64,000 bases of DNA from the NCBI RefSeq assembly GCF_000764305.2, contig NW_025934948.1, positions 1 through 64,000 on the forward strand, read 5' to 3'. The position numbers and the translations under genes are program-made. Shown one piece after another: positions 55,381-64,000 of the stretch. The number at the start of each line of letters is the position of its first letter. Within the stretch, counting starts at the first letter, position 1. This DNA is from Hyalella azteca (lineage: Eukaryota > Arthropoda > Malacostraca > Amphipoda > Hyalellidae). The notes beneath the pieces are model-generated. The model did no database searches and was not told the origin of the DNA. It was given only the letters and a program-made list of their open reading frames with translations.

Positions 55381-55848
55381 ATTACGAATGATTTTAAATT
55401 CAGGGTCCTGTGTGTATAGAATATTTGCATTCATTGAATACATGCATCAATGGAGTTACTCGTTATTAAGAAGGGAGTTGTAATTTTAGCATATATATTA
55501 GTGCGAAAAAGTAGTAAAACTATCAGGCTTTTAGAATTTAAAATTTATTTAAATTTATTTAATTCTCAAGTTCACAGTCATTTTACAGTCAGAATAGATT
55601 CTATCATTAACCTTCTATCATCATTACGAAGCACCGGTGTCAGTCACGACGAGATGTTGTCGAAAAGCACGCCTGTGCATGCCAGGGTTGCCCGGATCGT
55701 GCGCGTGAATGCTGGTATATAAGACATTGTCCTCAACAAAACCTGTGATTCCGGCGAGAAAATTTCATTAATACGAATCATCTGCCAAAATGGTGTAAAA
55801 AATAAAACTCAGTACTCAGTGCAGTGAGTGACAGTGAGCGCATTTTCT

Positions 55849-55879
55849 CGTTGCCGAGTATCATGGATACTCGGCAACG
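55849..55879. other. perfect 14-bp inverted repeat with 3-nt centre
   Basis: CGTTGCCGAGTATC-ATG-GATACTCGGCAACG is followed by a short GGAC-type microsatellite (about 55,897-55,919, CGGACGGACAGACGGACGGA). A perfect stem of this length by chance is unlikely. Confidence 0.85.
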
Positions 55880-56540
55880 TGAAGTCACAGACAGAGTCGG
55901 ACGGACAGACGGACGGACATGACGAGCACAATAGCGCATTTTTTCCATAACTGAGAAAATGAGCTAAAAATCGAAGTAAAAGACCGCAATAAAAACCGCC
56001 CATTAACACACCTCAATTCAGTTATTCGATTTTTTCTGCACGCATTATGTGCAACCTTAAATCACCCGAAAATTTTGCATACTGAGAATAAACTTTCCGA
56101 TCGCCATTTTGAAAATCAGATAAATTGGCAGTGCGGTTACTCTGCGTGATAGAAAGTAAAAATGTGTGATGTTTTTATTTTGTTTTAGGTACTGAAAATC
56201 AACCTCAAATGAAATTTCCAAATGAAAAAGCCGACATTTTACCCTGTCGGAGCTATAAAAAAGCTCAAACCCTAATTTATTACTCGGCCGAAACTTCCGG
56301 CATATTAACTGAAATCTTAAGGGCATTTTCCGTAGATTATGAAACAGTTCCGATCGTACGCTCCATGACGACTAGGTATCACATGCTTTACAAAAAATCT
56401 TTCCGGTAGTAATGATTTTTACGCATCTTGAACCTTAACAAATTAGACTTTGTTTCGAAAAAAAAGTATAAAAGTATAACTACAACGAGTTGAAAATATT
56501 TCCAAATTAAATTTTAGATTATTTTTGCACTGTTTCAAGG

Positions 56541-56672
56541 GCGTCTCGACATTGGGTGCGTCCGCCATCAGGGTCAGGCTCAGTGTCGTGCCGAGCGGTG
56601 CTGCGGTAGGTTGGGTGGTGTCGGTGCCGTCGTAACCTCAACTGCAGATCTCGCCTCGCTAGCCTCCTTATC
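56541..56672. other. GC-rich island, possible minus-strand terminal exon
   Basis: On the minus strand, TTCCAGATAAG could act as a splice acceptor before codons for EASEARSAVEVTTAPTPPNL, PQHRSARH and a TGA near 56,583. The plus strand also has an open frame. GC content is far above the flanks. The sequence is proline- and threonine-rich and I recognise no family. Confidence 0.25.
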
Positions 56673-57114
56673 TGGAATTCTTTAGTAGCTTCAGTACAAA
56701 TTTTTCATTTCACTTATTATGGCTTCAGAAGAGAAAAAATGAATCAAATACAATATATACATACATTTACTAATTTAAGGCATACAAATTCTTCACTAAT
56801 ATATAAGCGACATCAGATCGGCAACCATTCTGTTATAAAGTGAAGAAGCATGAACTTGTCACAGGATAACAACCGGCTTTATTTCTAAAAATACTCAATT
56901 ATTTCTGCAGTTGTTTCACGCAAAGTTTCCCGTTTGAATGTATTTACAAAATCTGATTGTGATTAAGTTAAAAACACAATTATCATTTCAACCTTTCCCG
57001 TTCTAATGTAATTTCCAGAACAAATGCGTGCAGAGAAACTACATCTACTAAAGTCCTTGTTATTTCAAGTCGACATTCACGGCAAGAATAGCGATGTAAA
57101 TGTACTGTTCTGTT

Positions 57115-57246
57115 TTATGTCAACGTGAAATCAGTAATAATGGAAATTCAGAAATTAGAACAATTGATGAAGCAAACGAAAACATTTCTATCAGAGAAAA
57201 ATAAGTTTAAACTAACAATTCCGGCTGAGGTACGACGCGACGCGAG
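57115..57246. repeat. dispersed direct repeat, copy 2
   Basis: Partner of 54,925-55,057, about 2.19 kb away. It ends in the palindrome CGACGCGAGTCGCGTCG (8-bp arms, single central base, about 57,236-57,253). Confidence 0.7.
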
Positions 57247-57259
57247 TCGCGTCGACAAA

Positions 57260-58720
57260 AGCTGAAGAGATAAAACATGTTAACATAAAATATGCAAAAA
57301 GATATCTTATACCGAGTACTTCTTGAACTAATTTTTTATAATTATTGACGCATGCATGTCTACTAATTAAAGTGAGTATGATTATTGTTTAATGATAACA
57401 TAATAAATCTTTGTATCACGCACTACGAATGCCAAACTTACAAAACTCTGATGCATTGTTCAATTTCTCCAACATTTGTTTGCACTGAATTAAATGAACA
57501 TCGTGCAACTGATCGATGGCCAATTTTCACTTTTTAATTAACATCAGGTACTTGAATCAGCGGAGAGGAAATTACCTCTTCAATTTGATTGATGTTGTAA
57601 ATTTTAATTGCTTGCTTCAATCTCATTTCTAAGTGGAACAGGAGAACGTTGTGAACCTTTTAGAAAGCTGAAAATTATATCTTAGATTTGGGTTTAATTC
57701 ATGTTTTCGCATATTTATCTGCTACTAAAACATCAAATTTTATACGTCCAATATGTTACGACGAGATGACCGCATGAGTACCATTTCATTCATCTGTACG
57801 ACCGTAGGTGCAAGGATGGAATAGCGTAATTATGGAATAAACAAATTCTAATTAGGAGACTTCTTCATCCTGGGATCGAGAACATCAATTATGCTGTCTT
57901 TGACGTGATGATGGCAATCATACGAAAATGAGTGCAAGTTGATCATTGGCGGGAAGAGGTTATATAGGCAACGGACGTACGCAGGGACTCTTAAATGCAG
58001 TCGACGCATGAAAACTGATCAAAGGGCGGGTAAAGAAATTGGGTACAAATTATATTTTCATAATGGATGCAAATTTAACGAAAAAATATTTCAGTCCTAG
58101 TGGCAAAATTTACCGCACACGGGCACAAAAAGGGCTAGCATTGATGAATAACTAATAAGGAGATCCGTGCAAACTTGATCCGTTGTGGCAGAATCAAGCG
58201 TAAGCAAAAATTTTCTGAAAGTCCGAAAATGCTAAATTACAAAAATATCGAAGTTTTTTATTCATTTCAACTCCAGCTATCCTTGTAAATAACAACGAGA
58301 AGAGTGAACTGTTGCACAAAACGAGACTGGCAAATCAAGAAACAATCAACATTCATGTTAATTAATAGTTCAATAATGTATTAAGAAGAAGAAATTGCGC
58401 AATTCCTTCTTCATCTTCAGGCTGTCGAAGCAAGTCACTAAATCTACATCTCACCTAGAAGCAAAAAGAAAATGGTTGTGAACTTTTCAAAATGACTATC
58501 AAAAATTTGTATTACAACTAATTATTAAAATAATCTCAATAAAATTTGTCAAAATTATCGAGATTTTTCCATGGCAAATTCACTTCGAAATTTCTTAGCT
58601 CGATCATCGTCACTGGTACGAACATGGAAAATCCATCCCAAAGCTCTATAGTTTATTATAGTACCAATATTGAGTTATTATTACAATATACCAGTAAGTC
58701 GCCTCCCACAAAGGCTCACT
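57260..58720. other. no supported feature
   Basis: AT-rich, with no recognised coding or repeat structure. Confidence 0.45.
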
Positions 58721-58727
58721 CAGGACG

Positions 58728-58784
58728 ACTTCTCAGGGCGGTATTGTGGTGCGACATAGCATGCACAATACTGCCCTGAGAAGT
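58728..58784. ncRNA. candidate small-RNA hairpin (21-bp stem)
   Basis: ACTTCTCAGGGCGGTATTGT + G (58,728-58,748) pairs with CACAATACTGCCCTGAGAAG + T (58,764-58,784). All 21 positions pair, with a single G-U. The loop is 15 nt. The size suits a miRNA precursor, but the near-perfect stem also fits a tiny palindromic element. The strand is undecided. I do not recognise either arm as a known miRNA. A second smaller stem, TGTGCTC/GAGCACA, follows at about 58,801-58,822. Confidence 0.4.
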
Positions 58785-58829
58785 ATTATTATATATGTTA
58801 TTTGTGCTCCTGTTCAGAGCACAATATAC

Positions 58830-60560
58830 GTTTCGTTGCACACGCCGATTTTTCTGTTATGGATGTTGTACATGTAGGGACGCGCAGGCAATAGATCGCT
58901 AGCAATAAAAGACGTCATTTGCATGAGGTGTAACGTAGAGCCTCCCAAGAACAAGTGAACAATGCTACGGTAGCACTGAGCCTCAGCATGTCACACTTAG
59001 GCCTGGTGCATTCTTTGAATGAAGAAAAAGTGTTTGCGGATGAACATTTTTTTATTTGAAACGCGGACTTCTCATTAATGAAGCATGCAATTTATAGAAT
59101 TTTTTACATATATGTATACTTAATATACTCTCAATTCCAGTATAAATGTGATTAGAAAATTTGAATAATCATCACCATCTAATTTGATCTCCACATTCAT
59201 CCTTAAATTTATACACAGCAAAATGTGCCTTTATAAACGAGCGTTGAGAAATAAATTGTCTCAAGAACTTACCGGTTATTTGTTGTACAGTGGCTTTCTT
59301 TGGCTCATAAACGGATGAAATATGCCCTCTTCAGTGGCTGCACAACGAGGAAATTTCCCGCTCGTTCTGACCGCTGTGCTTCGGAGTTGCAGTCTTGGAA
59401 CGGTGGTATTTTAGCGGCATGATGCCGTTCCTCACGTGACTATAAAGTAATGTTCCGCAATAAACACAAGAATTGCTCGGACCAAGAAATTTTAACCACA
59501 AATGGGTGCTTTCAAGTAATAATTCGAAGCTTTATGGCTGTTTCCTAATTTAACAGTGGACACATTAGCACATGATGTCCGTTCCTAAACTGGATAGCAC
59601 AAGGAGTGAGCTGTCGTTGACTCTTCACGCGTCTATAACAAATTTCCGACAAACAATGAAGCAAAAAATCGGTAATACGATCCCTCATGTTTTTTCCTGG
59701 TGTATTTTTCTTTGCGGTTACTTTACCATCATAGTATACTTGAAAATGTAGATGCAAGTAATATAATTCAAAGCCTTTTCGCTTATTAGCTTTTCTTTCA
59801 GAATATCTCGGGACAGTATTTGAATAATCAGAAGCAGCTGTACGTTCCTCATGATAACCCAAACTCTTAGCACGGCCCCATGCAGCACCGCATGAAGAGC
59901 CAGCGATGCCTGAAAATTAAATTCAGTGCGCAGGCGATGGACGTTACGTTCACTTGCGCACATTCATGCATTATTAGTATTTAAAAGTTTTTATAAACAT
60001 ATCGAATTATCGTACTTAGAACCTAAAGATAGAATAGACTTTTTTCTTATAATATATAGCGATTCAGAATCATGTATACATACACAATTATTAAATGTTT
60101 TTTTTTTCGTGGTCTTAGTTAGCTAAAGAACATTTGGGGAAAAATCTCGCGTTGAAATAATGCAACTTTGTCGACTGCCGAGCATATTTGTTGATAAACC
60201 TAAGATGTGAACTATTTACATCGAAAAAATACTATAATTTCGATTGTGTAAATCGTGCTAATATATTTCGAAGGTTCTCATCACATGTATCTGTTTTGTT
60301 TATGCTTGAAAGATTATCCACCCATATTAAAACAAATCTAACATATAATAATAAGAATCATTAAAAAGGGTTTTGTATTCAAGCTTTTGTGTGAATATCC
60401 GCTGTTTAATGATTTTTAGTATATTGCTCTTGCGGTTATGATGGAAACATCATAATCTCGGAAAAAAGCGCGAATATACGAACTCGTATTGTATTTCTAA
60501 CATATGATAGTATTATACATAGCTATCCAAGCCATTATTTTAAAACTTTTCAAAATTAAT
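58830..60560. other. no supported feature
   Basis: GGAACGG/CCGTTCC-type pairing near 59,398-59,432 and overlapping minus frames at 59,545-59,963 without a recognised domain. Nothing else. Confidence 0.4.
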
Positions 60561-60571
60561 ACTTATCCTAA

Positions 60572-60665
60572 CTTAAGTATTTAACTGAATATATTAATTC
60601 AGTTAACACGAATTATTAACAACATATTAATTAACTGAATATATTAACTGAACTTAAATAACAAA
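60572..60665. repeat. AT-rich palindromes with TTAACTGAAT/ATTCAGTTAA
   Basis: TTAACTGAATATATTAATTC + AGTTAA is an inverted repeat with 10-bp arms (about 60,580-60,605). TTAACTGAATATATTAA recurs about 50 bp later (about 60,630). Confidence 0.7.
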
Positions 60666-60804
60666 TTACGCTACTTCTTTTTCTTTAACGCTAGCGTGAC
60701 ACCGCAAGAACACAGCTTATCGTATGTTTTATTTGAACGCTAAGGAGGCTCTCGACGATGCTGAACGCCGGACGAAGCTTGGGTCTCTGCCAGATGCCGA
60801 CAAA

Positions 60805-60920
60805 CTGATCAGATGCAGTCTCAGCTGGAAAAACTGGAACTGCTGAGATGCAGCTGCAGCTGGATAAACTGAAGCAGCAGGAGAAACTGTTACGGTTGCT
60901 GATTAAGCTGTTACTGCTGG
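60805..60920 (+). repeat. leucine/glutamine-rich coding-like repeat (about 36-bp units)
   Basis: AGATGCAGTCTCAGCTGGAA and AGATGCAGCTGCAGCTGGAT start two adjacent units of about 35-36 bp, with a decayed third. Read in frame, each encodes an L-x-x-L-Q/K pattern (MQSQLEKLELL; MQLQLDKLKQQEKLLRLLIK) that would form a coiled coil, with a 1-base frame change between the first two units. It resembles the coiled-coil part of some gag proteins but could be a simple trinucleotide-type repeat. Confidence 0.45.
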
Positions 60921-60929
60921 TATAGCAGC

Positions 60930-61370
60930 TAGAAATGCGGTAACTTTGGTAACTAAAGTTTGATCTACATTGGCTTATCGTATCATTTGGTATAATTTAA
61001 AGCAACAACTCTCAGTTACTGGTCTTATAAGTAGAAAAAAATATTTGTTGAATAATCGGATATGAAATTCAAGTTACACAACTGTCATTAATGCTGAAAC
61101 TGTCTTACATAGAAGTTGGGTCGTTGCACTGCAAGGTATCGATAAACATAACGCGTTAATTACATACCACTAATAATTTGGTCCTATTCTTTCCGAACGC
61201 CATTGGGCCTAGATGTTTTTGCACTATCAAAACACGGTTAAGATCGTCGGAGTTAGTCTTCCTCATATGAAGCCGATTTATATATGATGCAGTACGTGCT
61301 CTAGGAAAGAGCTGTATGATGCCACCCAATTGCCATGTCTATCGTAGATATAGTGATAAAAACTTGTGAT
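60930..61370. other. no supported feature
   Basis: No recognised structure. Confidence 0.45.
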
Positions 61371-61376
61371 ATTTAT

Positions 61377-61508
61377 CGAAAAGAGCGATGCAGAGCGCTT
61401 AACGTTTGTCGTAGAGAGAGATGCAGTGCTCTAAGTACTAATCGTAGAGAGGGATGCAGTGCTTTCAATACTAATCGTAGAGAGGGATGCATGAGCTATT
61501 ATATTTAT
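61377..61508. repeat. 33-bp tandem array, four in-frame units
   Basis: CGTAGAGAGGGATGCAGTGC + TTTCAATACTAAT units start at 61,377, 61,410, 61,443 and 61,476. The period is exactly 33 bp, so each encodes an 11-residue repeat (RREGCSAFNTN-like) in the plus frame from 61,335. The frame is short and ends soon after, so a minisatellite is the simpler reading. Confidence 0.85.
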
Positions 61509-61514
61509 TGCAAA

Positions 61515-63380
61515 GAGTAACTGATCTTTGCTCAAAACAAACAGATCAGTAGTTGCGGTTAACATTAAATTCCTTGTAAGTGGCGTTAGAAATACTGCAA
61601 AATTCAGAATTATGTGTGGTTTTACTGAGATCTTTCACGTACTCCTATCATTATACGGACTCGGGGAATCGGTGCTGCAGTTTACGACTTCGTGAGAAGT
61701 CGCGCTCTTCTTACACTTACATTATCTGAGGCGATGGTTGTCTTATTTTACGTCACTCAAGGCAACGATCCTCTCATAATCATCACAATGAAATGAAACT
61801 TCGGTCCCTGTATTGCTCTCATCTTAACACTCAGGAGGCGTCGACCTCATCGATTTGTTGTGCGCTTCCCTTGAAGTTATTTGAGAAAAAGTCTAAGGAA
61901 AGTTTATTGATATCATAAAACGATGGATGACGAAGCCCGATGAACTGGCTAGACGAATTTTATAGAAAGGGCAGCGAATTTCCTCAAAATAAATGCATCG
62001 TGACATAAATTGTTAATTCATATTAACTTGTGGATTGTTCAGATTTGATTTTCCCCTGTATGGTGAATTATGCAATATGAACGACCGGATGAAGGCGGGT
62101 AGCGAGGAAGTCCGTACAACAAAAATAAGAAAAAGTCTACCATAAAGCGCAATAAAAAGTCTGGCGATTGAGGGGTGATGACAAAAGGAATGAGAGGCTA
62201 AATCACCGGACCAGACCGACGCGGATGAAGATTTAGCAACTTGACGGGCTTTTATTAAACTTTTCTTACGTTTCTTGATCTAGAGTAATTGGTGCTATCA
62301 GAATTAAAACGAATTTCTTTGATATAAAATTAAAAAATGCACAAAAACGTCGAAATGCCCATATTCATCAAGCACAGTGCAACAATATCAATGGTGTGAC
62401 AAAAGTTTTTGCAGGTATTCACATTTTATTCAAATTGTAATTTCGATATATTAATTGTCATGATCAAATCGTCGTAATTTGAATTATTGACATCATAGAG
62501 ATGAATTATTCGCAATTACCGGTGCCCATTCATATCAGCCACATCAGCTCACATTCTTGATGGTGCTGGTCCTAGGTAATATATATAAGACGATGTTTCA
62601 GAATTGATAATCGTCTGAAAAATATAAAACTCTTTGAAAATTATTTTCTTGGTTCTTTTCAGCGAATGAAAGCGCAATTCTACCATATGAATTGAACTAT
62701 AACGAACCTCTTAAATCGACAGACGTTGATTTGTAGCAATGTCTCCAATGCTAATGTTTTGATATTAGAGCCATAGTTGTTTATTCTAACGTTAGAAAGA
62801 AACATTCAGAATGCAGCGGCACATATAGATTCGTTCCAAGAAAGTAGTTTTAATTTCTTTCGAAAACAAATGAAATTTGAATTGCCGCTGGGAAATGACA
62901 TGTTTTGTACCTTCCTAGATTTTATCATGAAAGATGGGGCTCAATCCAAAGCCCAGATTACTTTCGTTGGGTGAATCATTTCATTATTTTGAAAATTGAT
63001 GATAGTGATATTTTGAAATAAATGGCACACCCACTTTCCGATTAAGTACTTGGTTGCAAACGATATAATGACTAATTGAATAAAATTTGGGACAATAAAA
63101 TTTTGCATCCATATGTGTTATATCAGAAAAATTTACGTAATGTTGAAACAGCTGTGAACTCTATGGAAGATTTGTAATGCTTCTGAATTTAGGAGAGTTA
63201 GTCGATATAAACGTGAAATGATCGTAGTGTCGTTCGCGTTTTACCTTTTAAGAAACGGGAAACGCTTGTCTAGAGGTGACGTTCTTCAGTTACAAATGAT
63301 AGGCTGCACCGTTACTCAGGCGCGCTCACAAGAAATGGACTGTCACCGAGCACAAACGGACTCCGCCAAAGAGCTTTCGG
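61515..63380. other. no supported feature
   Basis: AT-rich. Frames at 62,777-62,974 and 63,218-63,409 show no recognised domain. Confidence 0.45.
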
Positions 63381-63384
63381 TGGA

Positions 63385-63890
63385 GAGAAGCAGACGTCTT
63401 GCATGGTGAAGGCATCCGCGCTTCATGTGTTACATGCGGACCCATGAAAAGATGCAAACGTCCTGCAAGATGGAGGCATCCGCACTTCATATAATACATG
63501 CAGACTACTGACTGAAGAGAAGCAGGCGTCTTGTAAATGTATCAGGCGTCCCCGCTTCATGTGTTACATGCGGACCCATGAAAAAATGCAAACGTCTTGC
63601 AAGATGGAGGCGACCAAGCTTCACGTTTCACATGCAGACTCGTGAAGAGAAGCAGGCGTCTTGCAAGATGGAGGCGTCCAAGCTTCATGTATTACATGCA
63701 GACTCGTGAAGAGAAGCAGACGTCTTTGCAAGCTGGAGGCATCCAAGCTTCATGTTTCACATGCAGACTCGTGAAGAGAAGCAGACGTCTTTGCAAGCTG
63801 GAGGCATCCAAGCTTCATGTTTCACATGCAGACTCGTGAAGAGCAGCAGACGTCTTGTAAGGTGGAGGCGTCCGCTCATCAAGTGCTACG
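63385..63890. repeat. 64-65-bp satellite-like array, about 8 units
   Basis: Units with GCAGACGTCTTGCAAGATGG, AGGC(G/A)TCC(A/G)AGCTTCATGT and TTACATGCAGACTCGTGAAG. The CGTCTT word lies near 63,395, 63,459, 63,528, 63,593, 63,657, 63,721, 63,786 and 63,851. Units 5-7 are nearly identical and the first ones are more diverged, so amplification went from the right part. The plus frame at 63,597-63,839 is a by-product. Confidence 0.92.
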
Positions 63891-64000
63891 CACAAACTCG
63901 CCGCTTAGGTCGTCCTCGTTCTCCGAGTGTCAGCAACACAGGAACAAAGCATTGCTCTCGCCAGGCCTCTTACTTAAATTATTTATTCCACAAAGGGGCA

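Overview
The window looks like gene-poor, AT-rich nuclear DNA from an animal, most likely an insect or other arthropod. The signs are tRNA-derived SINEs, hAT, TTAA-specific and TA-specific DNA transposons, a Ty3/gypsy-type retroelement relic, many minisatellites, GGTTAGGTTAGG-type runs, and no long intact open frame or operon-like layout. I see no complete protein-coding gene. What I can support is mostly mobile-element relics plus a few short exon-like coding stretches on the minus strand.

Layout. 1-6.7 kb: a SINE tail, a microsatellite, hairpins and two minisatellites (5.5-5.85 kb, 6.37-6.72 kb). 6.72-11.8 kb, minus strand: a decayed Ty3/gypsy-type element whose domains run gag, zinc knuckle, protease, integrase, reverse transcriptase, RNase H. 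Integrase before RT is the unusual order of the Gmr1 clade, and the gag resembles the capsid from which SCAN domains are thought to derive. A 191-bp MITE is nested in it. 12.95-14.59 kb: a 1,643-bp hAT-type insertion with an exact 8-bp target duplication, built as one large foldback. 15.55-15.96 kb: a Harbinger-like MITE. 16.18-18.35 kb: two adjacent hAT-type elements, one keeping the end of a transposase. 18.36-18.59 kb: a tRNA-derived SINE, with a second copy at 51.53-51.78 kb. 20.22-21.02 kb: an LTR, primer-binding site and gag-like start.

22.5-28.3 kb holds the best candidates for host coding sequence, all on the minus strand: an exon that would continue a signal peptide (22.51-22.72 kb) and exon-like stretches at 26.6, 27.2 and 28.2 kb. 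32.5-41.1 kb is a diverged segmental duplication; one copy was split by a 1,087-bp TTAA-flanked element, and oppositely oriented 16-bp minisatellites lie beside the two copies. 41.6-46 kb has a hAT end made of GTAGCG motifs, an interspersed repeat shared with 23.9 kb, and 24-bp and 45-bp minisatellites. 49.6-50.6 kb is a foldback with ~365-bp arms that could make hairpin RNA. 54.3-61 kb has a TA-flanked MITE, a dispersed repeat, palindromes and a near-perfect 21-bp-stem hairpin. 61.4 kb and 63.4-63.9 kb are further tandem arrays.

The parts do not form a pathway. The window is best read as intergenic or intronic DNA with nested repeats, in which small exons of a larger minus-strand gene could lie. 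Element names come from terminal motifs, target duplications and recognisable protein motifs only; no database search was possible.
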